Source of the DNA: Methanoplanus limicola DSM 2279
GTDB taxonomy: Archaea; Halobacteriota; Methanomicrobia; Methanomicrobiales; Methanomicrobiaceae
Length of the DNA stretch: 64,000 bases
Assembly: GCF_000243255.1 (NCBI RefSeq)
Contig: NZ_CM001436.1
Coordinates: forward strand, 1,338,077-1,402,076
Direction of reading: 5' to 3'
Shown here: positions 27,474 to 35,522 of the stretch, in pieces
How positions within the stretch are numbered: position 1 is the first letter of the stretch
Layout of the letters: the number at the start of each line of letters is the position of its first letter
Notes under the pieces: model-generated
Seen by the model: the letters and a program-made list of their open reading frames with translations, nothing else
Told to the model about the DNA's origin: nothing
Databases searched by the model: none
Made by a program: the position numbers and the translations under genes

Positions 27474-27482
27474 GGGGCAATT

Positions 27483-27863
27483 ATGAAGGAATTCTCGATT
27501 TTGATTGTTGAGGACGATGCTATAATATCAATGGATATAGAGCAGAGAGTTCAGAAGCTTGGCCATAAGGTTGTCGGGGTGGTTGATCGTGCAGAGAAGG
27601 CTTTTCGTGCAATAATTGAAAAAAAGCCGGATCTCATTCTGATGGATATCAATCTCAAGGGCGGGATGGACGGAATATCCATTGCCGACAGGCTGTACAA
27701 GGATATGGGTACAAGGGTAATATATATTACAGCATATTCTGATGAGGGTATGAAGGAAAGGGCCGATAAGACGAATCCTTTGGGTTATATTGTCAAACCA
27801 ATCCGTGAAAATGAACTTAACAGGGTTCTGGCAGCCGCGGAATCTGAACTGTCGGAAAGTTAG
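27483..27863 (+). CDS. Single-domain response regulator (CheY-like receiver)
   Basis: A 126-residue receiver domain with acidic pocket D11/D12, phosphoacceptor Asp55 in LILMDINL, the switch Thr83 in YITAYS and Lys105 in GYIVKPI. There is no output domain, so it acts through a protein partner or as a phosphorelay intermediate. It is 9 bp after sensor kinase A with a GAGGGGCAATT SD, clearly one operon. The five FliM-like CheY-binding peptides in the HEAT protein at 1425 are a possible, speculative kind of target for such a stand-alone receiver. Confidence 0.92.
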   Translation: MKEFSILIVEDDAIISMDIEQRVQKLGHKVVGVVDRAEKAFRAIIEKKPDLILMDINLKGGMDGISIADRLYKDMGTRVIYITAYSDEGMKERADKTNPLGYIVKPIRENELNRVLAAAESELSES

Positions 27864-28114
27864 CAGATATATAATCGGTGTGGATTTATCCGGAATTTAT
27901 CCATGATCTGGCGTTTACTCTGCGTTGTGTGCCATAAATAAAATACATTAAATGCTTATCTTTCATAAGCTTAAATCAGGTTTAAAAAAAAGTCATTTAA
28001 GACTTTTTGTATGTAATGGAGGTGTAATGGTTTTTCCTGATTTCTGCACCGGAACTTTTCCGGTGTTATACTACATAATTGGTTTGAGCCTATATATAAG
28101 ATGGAAATGCCCTG

Positions 28115-28156
28115 AATCATATGGTATAACCGGATGGTTATCCATATGATTTTTTC
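28115..28156. terminator. Long hairpin between convergent two-component genes
   Basis: The arms AATCATATGGTATAACC and GGTTATCCATATGATT pair over 16 bp with one bulge, followed by TTTTTT. The hairpin lies between the response regulator and the convergent kinase B, and can serve both. The rest of the 27864-28174 gap holds only a weak 65-codon frame that I do not believe. Confidence 0.7.
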
Positions 28157-28174
28157 ACATGCAGTTGCCGTATT

Positions 28175-29575
28175 CTAACTGACAGGAAATTTCATTTTAA
28201 TCATGTAATTCTGTTCATCTCCGTTTACAGGTTCTATGCTGAATTCACCTTCAAGCTGTGCAGTAATTATATTTTTTACAAGTTCAATGCCAAGGGATCT
28301 CTCCGACTTCCCGGAGATGATCTCCTGAATTTCACTCTCTTCCGGGCAGCTGCCGCTGTCACTATATATTATTTCGGCAAAATTCCGGTCACATATAACT
28401 GATATTGTTATCCGGCCTTTCTCTGTACTTTTAAATGATTTTTTTGCTGAATATATAAGCAGTTCATTTATGGCAATACTGAGCGGTAATCCTGTTTCAA
28501 CCGTAAATGTACATTTTTCAGCATTTATCAGGTGTTCAATATTTTTTTCCGGAGCATAATTCTGAATTGTCTGCCGGAATAATTTTTCAAAGTGCGGACC
28601 GGCTTCAATGCGGGAGTAATTGTCAGATTCATATACACTCTCGTGTACCATGGCCATTGAAAATATTCTGCTCTCTGCCTCTTTCAGTGCAGATGCTGAT
28701 TCGTTCTCCTCCTCTTCTGAAATTTGCATTCTAAGAAGGCTTTTGATGATCTGTAGATTGTTCTTTACCCTGTGGTGCATCTCTGAGAGCATAAGATTCT
28801 TTTCTTTCAGGGAATTCTGCATTAATGAGAGCATATTTTTTGAATCTGTAATATCAATCAGGAGCAGAATTATCTGGTCCATGAAAAATGAAGGGAGCAT
28901 AATGAGGTGGAAATACCTGTTTAGGGATTCTATGTAGATATCAGTCTCAGAACTTGTCTTCCATCTTCTGACAATTCTTAATCTTTCAGGGCAGAGTCTG
29001 CATATTTCAGGTATGCTTCTGCATATATCCTCTTCAATATCTCTGTCAGAACCTGGTTTTTGCCGCATAAAAGTTTCTTTAAAAATTCCATTGGTTTTTA
29101 TTACTCTAAAACCGGGTTCTTCTTTATTTTCATCGATTATCGCAACCGGAAATTTAACGCTCTCAAAAATATCGTTAAATATCCTCTTCATCTTTGATAA
29201 GCCAACTCCGGAGTTGTAAAGTGGTGTAATATCGGATATTGTATGGAGTAATATTTCATTTTTTGGGCCGGCTGTGCTCTTACTGATTTCGTAGGCCCTC
29301 TTATCCAGTATGATATATTCGCTGTTTCCGGATTTTTCCGGAATAAAATCTTCAATATTTATTTCTCCTTTATTTCCGGTTTTATTTCTGCTGAATAACT
29401 CAGTAATATTTTCCCCGCAGAGGTAGCTGTTTTCATCACCAAAAGTTTTTAAAGCCTCTTTGTTTGCCCAGATGATGGTGCCCCCTTTATCAGTTGCAAT
29501 CAGGGAGAAGGTAATACTGTCCAGTATTTCAGAGCAGTATTTTACAGAAAAATTGTCATTGTTTATTTTTGTCAT
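28175..29575 (-). CDS. Sensor histidine kinase B (PAS-HisKA_2), degenerate ATPase domain
   Basis: A soluble 466-residue protein with a PAS-like domain at about 15-120, a second sensory domain at about 130-245, a HisKA_2 helix with the full EMHHRVKNNLQ motif (His267-His268), and a C-terminal HATPase-like domain. The latter is degenerate. The N-box is NELLIYSAKKS, with Tyr375 where the Mg-binding Asn is expected. The G1 box reads DSGSC (406-410) in place of DNGxG. LGIELVKNI is retained. It probably cannot bind ATP normally but keeps an accepting His, the reverse of kinase A. It is convergent with the kinase A/response regulator operon. Confidence 0.87.
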   Translation of the reverse strand: MTKINNDNFSVKYCSEILDSITFSLIATDKGGTIIWANKEALKTFGDENSYLCGENITELFSRNKTGNKGEINIEDFIPEKSGNSEYIILDKRAYEISKSTAGPKNEILLHTISDITPLYNSGVGLSKMKRIFNDIFESVKFPVAIIDENKEEPGFRVIKTNGIFKETFMRQKPGSDRDIEEDICRSIPEICRLCPERLRIVRRWKTSSETDIYIESLNRYFHLIMLPSFFMDQIILLLIDITDSKNMLSLMQNSLKEKNLMLSEMHHRVKNNLQIIKSLLRMQISEEEENESASALKEAESRIFSMAMVHESVYESDNYSRIEAGPHFEKLFRQTIQNYAPEKNIEHLINAEKCTFTVETGLPLSIAINELLIYSAKKSFKSTEKGRITISVICDRNFAEIIYSDSGSCPEESEIQEIISGKSERSLGIELVKNIITAQLEGEFSIEPVNGDEQNYMIKMKFPVS

Positions 29576-29865
29576 ATTTTATTACCTAACTCCTTTTTCC
29601 TGAAATGCGGGCAGACTTACATTATTGAGTATAGTTCATTCATTAATTTAAAAATCTTCCTCTTAAATAATAATTTTTATCACCGGGTGTAAAAGAGATA
29701 TTTTGTGTTAAAGGGATTATTTAGGCCGTTTATTTGATTTAAAGTGGGATTTATGTATTATTTAATGTGGGTTATATTTTAACAGATAAAACGGGATGTC
29801 TCCCTGTGAAAGGGTTGTCAGTAATTTGCCGGTAATATGCGAAGAACAGATCCGGATATCTTAAT

Positions 29866-29924
29866 TAAACTCGCAGGAAGCTGCATTCGAAAGCGTGGCG
29901 TAGTTAACTCAGAGTTTATCCTGC
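29866..29924 (+). ncRNA. Candidate structured RNA with pseudoknot-like repeats
   Basis: In the 381-bp gap between two minus-strand genes, a GC-richer patch contains TAAACTC-GCAGGA (29866-29878) and GAGTTTA-TCCTGC (29912-29924). The 7-base and 6-base elements are both complementary but in swapped order, which is the topology of an H-type pseudoknot. The short internal stem GCAG/CTGC (29873-29884) competes with it. No tRNA fold was found. The rest of the gap (29576-29860) is AT-rich and unremarkable. The strand is uncertain. Confidence 0.25.
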
Positions 29925-29956
29925 TGGAAATAAATTATGTCTGATATTATATGCTG

Positions 29957-30340
29957 CTATATGGATGTTTCTGATATTTTAAGAGTGGATAGTTTATCCA
30001 TAAATATCTCGCCTTTTTCTGTCAGTCTGTAAATTATCCAGGTGCCTTCTGCTTCACCTCTGATAAGCCCTGAGTTCTGAAGTATTTTAAGGTGGTATGA
30101 AAGTTTTGAATCCGGAATTTCAAGTGCCTGTTTGATGATGCAGACGCATAATTTATGAATATTCAACATTTCAAGAATTGTCATTCTGATTGGGTCTGAT
30201 GCTGCTGAAAAAAGCCCGCTCATCTCCAGTATCTCATCTTTTTCGGGTATTGCATCTATAAGACCTTTTATCCCGCCGCAATCACACAGGTTTTTTTCAA
30301 TACTGCATGGAAGGTTTTTGTCAAGTCCAAAGTTGTCCAA
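29957..30340 (-). CDS. ArsR/SmtB-family metal-sensing repressor
   Basis: A winged-helix repressor of 127 residues. The core is MSGLFSAASDPIRMTILEML, then HKLCVCII (Cys65, Cys67, the ELCVC-type metal/metalloid site on the alpha-3 helix), the recognition helix SKLSYHLKILQNSGLI and the wing GTWIIYRL. Three additional Cys (12, 19, 21) in an N-terminal extension may complete a thiolate site. Its position just downstream of, and in the same orientation as, an iron-type ABC importer suggests metal-dependent control of that cluster or of itself. The metal cannot be deduced. Confidence 0.9.
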   Translation of the reverse strand: MDNFGLDKNLPCSIEKNLCDCGGIKGLIDAIPEKDEILEMSGLFSAASDPIRMTILEMLNIHKLCVCIIKQALEIPDSKLSYHLKILQNSGLIRGEAEGTWIIYRLTEKGEIFMDKLSTLKISETSI

Positions 30341-30491
30341 CTTATATCACCCTTAAGGACAGAAAATTAATTCCGGAGTCCTATACAGTTTTTAGAACTG
30401 TTTATATTTAACAGGATTTCTTATGACTTTCTTCGCTGATTATGTTCCCTGAAAAATAGTTCTTAATGGACAGATATTCTGCGGATTTTTT

Positions 30492-30576
30492 TCTATATTG
30501 TGTGGTAAAATAAATGCCTGACAGATATCCTGAGGATTTTATCTATATTGTGTGGTAAAATAAATGCCTGACAGAT
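30492..30576. repeat. Two 35-bp direct repeats, 50-bp period
   Basis: TCTATATTGTGTGGTAAAAT and the following AAATGCCTGACAGAT occur at 30492-30526 and again at 30542-30576, identical over 35 bp. They lie between the ABC ATPase stop and the ArsR gene, so they are in the ArsR promoter region on the minus strand. They could be regulator sites or a simple duplication. Confidence 0.85.
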
Positions 30577-30598
30577 GAGGCAGGCTGTGAAGGTCTTT

Positions 30599-31357
30599 TC
30601 AGTCAGCTATCGGAACTACAACAGATCCGCCTGTAACACTCTCAACTGCCACACTGACGCCATATACAGCCCTGATGTTTTCAGGATTGATGATCTCTGA
30701 TCCTCCGGCGGCAAATACCCTGTTGTCTTTCAGCATGAGAAAGCGGTCTGAGAACCTCAGGGCGGTGTTTATATCATGCAGGGTCATGACTGCTGAGACA
30801 TTATGCCCCTTTACAACCTCACATATTATTTTAAGGATCTCCTGTTGGTTTCTGAGATCAAGGCTGCTTGTCGGTTCATCGAGAAGCAGAAGTTTTGGTT
30901 CCTGTACTATAGAGCGGGCAATTGATATCTTCTGGAGTTCTCCGCCGCTCATCTGGTCGATGTAACGCATTGCAAGGTCCTCCATCTTCAGTCTTTTTAT
31001 CACGGCATCGACAATCCTGATGTCTTTTTCAGATGTGCTCCAGACAATGTGAGGCCTTCTTCCGAGAAGAATGGCATCATATGCTGTCAGCCGTCCTTTT
31101 TCGCAATGCTGGGGGACATATCCCACCTTTTTTGCAACTTCCGGCAGGCTGAGTTTCATGATGTCCTGATCTTCAACCATGATAGAGCCTGCCCTCGGAT
31201 TGTGTATCCTGTTTATACACTTCAGGAGGGTTGTTTTGCCTACACCGTTTGGCCCGAGAATTGTGAGGATTTCATTGGGCCTGACTGAGAATGAGATCTC
31301 ATTTAAGACTTCCCTGCTTTTGTAGTTAAATTCAACTCCGTTAATATCAAGAATCAA
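30599..31357 (-). CDS. ABC transporter ATP-binding protein, iron-complex/B12 type (FecE-like)
   Basis: The ATPase of a BtuCDF/FecBCDE-type importer. From TTG 31357 it has 252 residues, with Walker A GPNGVGKTT, Q-loop YVPQH, signature MSGGELQ, Walker B LLLLDEPTSSLD and the His switch TLHDI. The open frame runs to 31495, but that extension lies inside the permease gene and is non-family. The TTG shares four bases with the permease stop (TTGA) and follows an AGGGGG SD, so it is translationally coupled. Probable cargo is a siderophore-like iron complex or a corrinoid. Confidence 0.93.
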   Translation of the reverse strand: MILDINGVEFNYKSREVLNEISFSVRPNEILTILGPNGVGKTTLLKCINRIHNPRAGSIMVEDQDIMKLSLPEVAKKVGYVPQHCEKGRLTAYDAILLGRRPHIVWSTSEKDIRIVDAVIKRLKMEDLAMRYIDQMSGGELQKISIARSIVQEPKLLLLDEPTSSLDLRNQQEILKIICEVVKGHNVSAVMTLHDINTALRFSDRFLMLKDNRVFAAGGSEIINPENIRAVYGVSVAVESVTGGSVVVPIAD

Positions 31358-32424
31358 TTTGCATGCCCCCTTATAAGCAGATAGATGAATACCGGTGCTC
31401 CCATGAATGCCGTGAGGATCGCAACCGGAAGTATGTGCGGTGCAAGAATAAGCCTTGCTGCTGTATCGGATGCCAGCAGGAGTATTGCTCCGCATACGAG
31501 AGTTCCCGGAATAAGGAATCTGTGATCGTCTCCGATAATTCTCCTTGTGATATGCGGGCAGACGAGTCCGACAAATCCGATAACTCCGAGGAATGATACG
31601 ATTACGGCTGAGAGGAAGGACGATATGACCATTCCAACGAGTCTTAGCCTCTCAACATTTACTCCAAGGCCTTTTGCAGTCTCGTCTCCGGCATCAATTG
31701 CATTGTAATTCCACATATTCATGATGAAGTAAGCTGAGCAGATTATTGTCAGAATACCCATAAATATGAGTTCACTCCAGTCTGCCCTGCCGACATCACC
31801 GAATGTCCAGAATACGACTGCCGCGAGCTGCACGTCATCTGCAAAGTACTGAAGAAACATCGTCCCGGCAGTGAAGAGAGATCCTATAGCGACACCGGCA
31901 AGGACCATTACTTCGGGTGAAGCACCACGGATTTTAGAGATTAAGAGTATAATTCCGGTTGCGATCATTGCAAAGATGAATGCAACTATGGTTGTGATGT
32001 ACGGGTTGTTTAAGACTACGGCGTTCACTCCGGAACTCTGCATAGTTCCGGTACCAAGAATTATTACAGAGAATGCGGCGCCAAATGCTGCTGCATGGGA
32101 TATTCCGAGTGTGAACGGGGAGCCGAGTGGATTTCTGAGTATGGACTGCATTGCAACACCCGCAACCGCAAGTCCTGCTCCGGCGACGATTCCGGCAAGC
32201 GCTTGGGGCAGTCTTATGTTCCAGATTATTGTCTGCCACTTTGATGATGACGTTACCCCGAGAAGTGTTTCAAGTACATCAAAGGGCGGTATTCCGACTG
32301 CACCGACTGATATTGAATATATGAGTAGTATAAAGAGCAGAACTATTCCTGCAATTATAATTGATATTTTCCTGCCTGTGTATTTTTTGTATTCTTCCGG
32401 AATTTCTCCGCCGTTAAGATGCAT
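31354..32424 (-). CDS. FecCD/BtuC-family ABC permease
   Basis: A 356-residue membrane component with about 10 hydrophobic helices and family signatures RLPQALAGIVAGAGLAVAG, AGVAMQSILRNPLGSP and GFVGLVCPHITRRIIGDDHR (the coupling-helix region contacting the ATPase). It is presumably a homodimer. It is 41 bp downstream of the binding protein and overlaps the ATPase start by four bases, so the three genes form one operon (binding protein, permease, ATPase). Confidence 0.95.
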   Translation of the reverse strand: MHLNGGEIPEEYKKYTGRKISIIIAGIVLLFILLIYSISVGAVGIPPFDVLETLLGVTSSSKWQTIIWNIRLPQALAGIVAGAGLAVAGVAMQSILRNPLGSPFTLGISHAAAFGAAFSVIILGTGTMQSSGVNAVVLNNPYITTIVAFIFAMIATGIILLISKIRGASPEVMVLAGVAIGSLFTAGTMFLQYFADDVQLAAVVFWTFGDVGRADWSELIFMGILTIICSAYFIMNMWNYNAIDAGDETAKGLGVNVERLRLVGMVISSFLSAVIVSFLGVIGFVGLVCPHITRRIIGDDHRFLIPGTLVCGAILLLASDTAARLILAPHILPVAILTAFMGAPVFIYLLIRGHAN

Positions 32425-32465
32425 AATCTGTCCTGAACTGTAAAGGTGGTTTTTTTACCGGAAAA

Positions 32466-33605
32466 TTACTTCATTTCCAGTTTTTTAAAGACTTTATTGT
32501 CAAATTCACTTTTCATCTGATCAAATACCGGTTCTCCTATGAGATAGGTATAGATTTCATCTGCTTTTGTCACGGGATCAATGTCGCTGAATTTATCCGG
32601 GTAAAGAATTTTTCCTGTAAAATAAGCATCAGCAATTTCACTTCCATGGTTTATGGAATACCAGTTGTATGGTAAGACACCGTATACTTCTCCGGATTTG
32701 ACCGCATTTAGTTGTTGATATGATGGATCTTCCTTTAATTCAGTTATTGCATTTGGATCAGTCTGAAGAGTTGAGAGGTCAACAAATATAATTTCAGGAT
32801 CCCATTCAATTATCTTCTCCTTTGCAACATCAGCATGTTCTGTACCCATACCTTCTGCAACATTGAGTGCATTTATGAATGCAAACGGTGGATAGGTTGG
32901 TTCGGTTGACTGGAATCCGTGTGGACCGTGATAGGCTATTCCACCAACGTAGGTTGTCTTTTTCTCTTCGTCAGGAATATTTTCAGTTCTCTTCTGAAGG
33001 TCTCCTGTCATCTCATCAAAGAATGTTATAACATCTTCTGCTCTTTCATCCTGCCCCATAACTTTTCCCATGATTCTCAGGGTTTTATCCATGTCTTCCC
33101 TGTAAACTCCGAGTGTTCCATAGTTGAGGGCTACGACAGGTACTCCTGTCTTTGTTGAAAGTTCATCTGCATCACCTGCGGAGGTTAAAAAGGTCTTAAA
33201 GATGACCTGCGGGTCTGCGGCAACTATCTTTTCAGGATCGTCATTGCCTCTGAATTCCCCTATTAACGGATATTCCTTAAACTGTGGGTTTGCAAGTGAG
33301 TATGGTCTTGCATCAAACATTGTTTCCTTTATCTCAATGTCATCCACACCGACAATTTTATCCTGCGCCTGAAGGTATGTCAGATATCTTAAGCATCCCG
33401 GTCCTGAGCAGACAACCCTTTCAGGGTTTTTTGGAACAGTTACTTCTCTTCCAAGAGAGTCTGTAACTTTAATGGTCTCAGTTACTGATGTTTCATCTGT
33501 ATTTTGTGTATTTACTGAAGCATTTCCGGTGCATCCGCATGTAAATGCCAGTATTAATCCTGCAAGAATTATCAGGACTGTAGCCGGTTTTAAAATTTTT
33601 TTCAT
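32466..33605 (-). CDS. Iron-complex-type ABC substrate-binding lipoprotein
   Basis: A 379-residue extracytoplasmic binding protein. An N-terminal signal with a lipobox-like end (CGCTGN, likely lipid-bearing Cys25) and a short Thr/Ser linker precede the FecB/BtuF fold beginning TIKVTDSLGREVTVPKNPERVV. The motif SGPGCLRYLTYL and the paired helices with ADPQVIF and WDPEIIFVD are typical of class III binding proteins. As first gene of the operon it delivers ligand to the permease at 31354. The ligand (ferric chelate, haem or corrinoid) cannot be settled from sequence. Confidence 0.9.
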   Translation of the reverse strand: MKKILKPATVLIILAGLILAFTCGCTGNASVNTQNTDETSVTETIKVTDSLGREVTVPKNPERVVCSGPGCLRYLTYLQAQDKIVGVDDIEIKETMFDARPYSLANPQFKEYPLIGEFRGNDDPEKIVAADPQVIFKTFLTSAGDADELSTKTGVPVVALNYGTLGVYREDMDKTLRIMGKVMGQDERAEDVITFFDEMTGDLQKRTENIPDEEKKTTYVGGIAYHGPHGFQSTEPTYPPFAFINALNVAEGMGTEHADVAKEKIIEWDPEIIFVDLSTLQTDPNAITELKEDPSYQQLNAVKSGEVYGVLPYNWYSINHGSEIADAYFTGKILYPDKFSDIDPVTKADEIYTYLIGEPVFDQMKSEFDNKVFKKLEMK

Positions 33606-33869
33606 AAATTACGCGTACCTCAACAATAATAGATCTTATTCAATGTAGTTAATAAGAATTTCTAAAAATGTATGAATTATTCAATACTATTTTAATTTTT
33701 TAATAATGATTTACATCACTATTTTACTGTGGTCTGATTATTTCCCGGAAGTGTCCTCCCCGGTATTAATTGTGTTAATGCGGTGGGTCTGTGTTGAAAT
33801 TTGCAGCAAGGGATACCTTAATGTATTTTTGCGCATATGAGTAATATATACAAACGAGGTGAAAGAAAA

Positions 33870-34142
33870 ATGCCAGGATTTGACAGAACAGGACCTCAGG
33901 GAAGAGGGCCGATGACAGGAAGAGGAATGGGACAGTGCCGGTCTGAAAATATTTCAGGTGCGACCGCTCAGGCTGACACAGAAGGAGAAACAGCTAATAT
34001 TGGTGTTATCAGAACTCCTGGCAATGTTCCTCCGGCAGGAAACATTGTATATGGTGCTGGCCGTGGTGGTGTTCCACGTGGTTGCGGAATGGGATTTTGC
34101 GGCGGACGTGGAGGAAGAGGCAGGGGAAGAGGGAGATTCTGA
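33870..34142 (+). CDS. Small Gly/Arg-rich protein (DUF5320-like)
   Basis: A 90-residue protein starting MPGFDRTGPQGRGPMTGRGMGQC, the characteristic start of a small family frequent in anaerobes, often near iron-sulfur or nitrogenase-cofactor-type proteins. The C-terminus is GCGMGFCGGRGGRGRGRGRF, basic and disordered, with Cys residues at both ends. A GAGGTGA SD lies 8 bases before ATG 33870; the upstream ATG at 33837 gives a non-family extension. The function is unknown. A role in metal binding is a guess from the Cys positions. Confidence 0.75.
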   Translation: MPGFDRTGPQGRGPMTGRGMGQCRSENISGATAQADTEGETANIGVIRTPGNVPPAGNIVYGAGRGGVPRGCGMGFCGGRGGRGRGRGRF

Positions 34143-34208
34143 ATAGGATCTCCTTATTTCTCAGAAATAGTGATTATATTTGAATTTTAAATTATTTTTG
34201 TTTCAAAA

Positions 34209-34643
34209 TTATTTTATCTCCAGCCCCTTTGATTCTTTAATGCAGTCTATGGAAGGTACGTAGGGCTTTATATCTATTACCGGGGTATTGTCAAGAGCGT
34301 CAAGTCCGGATACTTTTATGATTCCGTTCTCAACGGAAATTATACGGGCTATATCAAATCCAATCGGGTTTGGACGGTGGGGTGACCTTATGGTGAATAC
34401 TGGCCTTGGAGCCTTTGCACCCGGAGGTGTGCCTGAGAGGAGTTTTCTGTCTGCTTTATCAAACCACAGGAGGACAATCAGGTGTGTGATACCTTCAAAT
34501 GTTCCGAGTCCCTCCCTGAACTCCTCAAAGATCTCTATCTCCATCTCTTCGTCCGGTTTTAATGCGCCCTGTCTTGGTGCATCTCCATGGATTTTGTATG
34601 GCGATTTTACTATCCCTATCGGGACTGTTTCATAGGTTTCCAT
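34209..34643 (-). CDS. trmO: tRNA N6-threonylcarbamoyladenosine methyltransferase TrmO
   Basis: TrmO (TsaA/YaeB family) methylates t6A37 to m6t6A using SAM. The 144 residues correspond to the single-domain form. Visible are PIGIVKSPYK at the N-terminus, the FEGITHLIVLLWF core, and the signature TIRSPHRPNPIGFDIARI. It acts downstream of the KEOPS pathway, one subunit of which (Cgi121) is at 12924. The gene is convergent with the small Gly/Arg-rich gene. Confidence 0.92.
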   Translation of the reverse strand: METYETVPIGIVKSPYKIHGDAPRQGALKPDEEMEIEIFEEFREGLGTFEGITHLIVLLWFDKADRKLLSGTPPGAKAPRPVFTIRSPHRPNPIGFDIARIISVENGIIKVSGLDALDNTPVIDIKPYVPSIDCIKESKGLEIK

Positions 34644-34742
34644 ATCTGCCGCCTGTGTGTCTGGTTAATATTTAATCCGGAAAACCGGATTTTTGGTTAT
34701 TATTTCCTATCCTGGCTCCGGGTTTTGATATCTATATTTTTG

Positions 34743-35360
34743 TTATCTGTTTATGCCAAGGTATTCATTATAGCATGGTATGCAGACAATTTTTCCGTCC
34801 TGAACTCTGGCCCTTGATTCTGATACTGTCTCACCGCATGAACTGCATTCAACCGAGCTGAATATCCTTGCCCTCTCGGGAATATCCGGTTTAACATGCT
34901 TTACCTCAAATATCTCCTCTGCCGGTGATGTAAGGTAGATGTCAATCAGTTTCAGTCTTGCTCTGTCAAATGCTGCTTTTTCTTCAGGTGTTGCGGTTCC
35001 GGCAAAGACATTTGCCCTTGCTTTCATCGCTTTGGGATCGATCTTATCCATTGATGACGTATCTTTCAGGACGATTCTCACTGCATCGCTGCTGTCTCTT
35101 AAGATAAATGTATAGACCTGTTTGCCGTAATCCCTGAATATGAGATTTCCCTTTCCCATTGTACATCCGGTGATATACTGCACTCCGTCAACGCTGCATG
35201 CATCATTTTCTGCAATACAGACAAGTTCTTCGTCCTCTGATCTGCCGGAGAGGAGTTCTTTCATTGCGATCTCTGATGCGCGGTAGCCTATTGCAAGGCC
35301 GGGGCAGTTGTGGCCGTGGAATTTTATTGCTTCTTCGTATGGTTTTATTGTGATTTCCAT
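34743..35360 (-). CDS. FmdE-family protein with C-terminal zinc ribbon
   Basis: A 205-residue protein of the formylmethanofuran dehydrogenase subunit E family. The conserved N-terminal FHGHNCPGLAIGYRAS (Cys19) is followed by CIAENDACSVDGVQYITGCTMGKGNL, giving the Cys/His/Asp set of the family. A C-terminal CSSCGETV ... CIPCYNEY zinc ribbon is present. FmdE proteins occur widely in methanogens, but this gene is not next to fwd/fmd genes, so direct participation in CO2 reduction is not shown; a metal- or cofactor-trafficking role is equally possible. It stands at the left edge of the AT-rich island. Confidence 0.87.
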   Translation of the reverse strand: MEITIKPYEEAIKFHGHNCPGLAIGYRASEIAMKELLSGRSEDEELVCIAENDACSVDGVQYITGCTMGKGNLIFRDYGKQVYTFILRDSSDAVRIVLKDTSSMDKIDPKAMKARANVFAGTATPEEKAAFDRARLKLIDIYLTSPAEEIFEVKHVKPDIPERARIFSSVECSSCGETVSESRARVQDGKIVCIPCYNEYLGINR

Positions 35361-35488
35361 AACAGATATTTTAGTTTTTTATTACTAAATATTATGATTG
35401 TTTTACTTTTTTTCAAGGATAGTTTGGATATTTCAATTTGTAACGGTAAAATTAACTGGATAGTTTAGATTGGTGGCATAATGTATAC

Positions 35489-35500
35489 AAATATTTAATT
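35489..35500 (+). promoter_or_regulatory. TATA box of rfbB
   Basis: AAATATTTAATT lies about 28-33 nt before ATG 35523, consistent with a near-leaderless transcript. The surrounding sequence is strongly AT-rich, so the exact box is uncertain. Confidence 0.35.
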
Positions 35501-35522
35501 CGTATAAATTCGACATAATTTC

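Noticed and set aside
27952-28149. 65-codon open frame between the response regulator and kinase B
   Set aside because: It runs into the terminator hairpin, has no family resemblance and no convincing composition.
29890-29930. tRNA-like sequence (GGCGTAGTTAACTCAG)
   Set aside because: It recalls a D-arm, but no acceptor stem, anticodon arm or T-loop can be placed around it.
31358-31495. N-terminal extension of the ABC ATPase
   Set aside because: It lies within the permease gene; the TTG at 31357 with AGGGGG SD and TTGA overlap explains the start.
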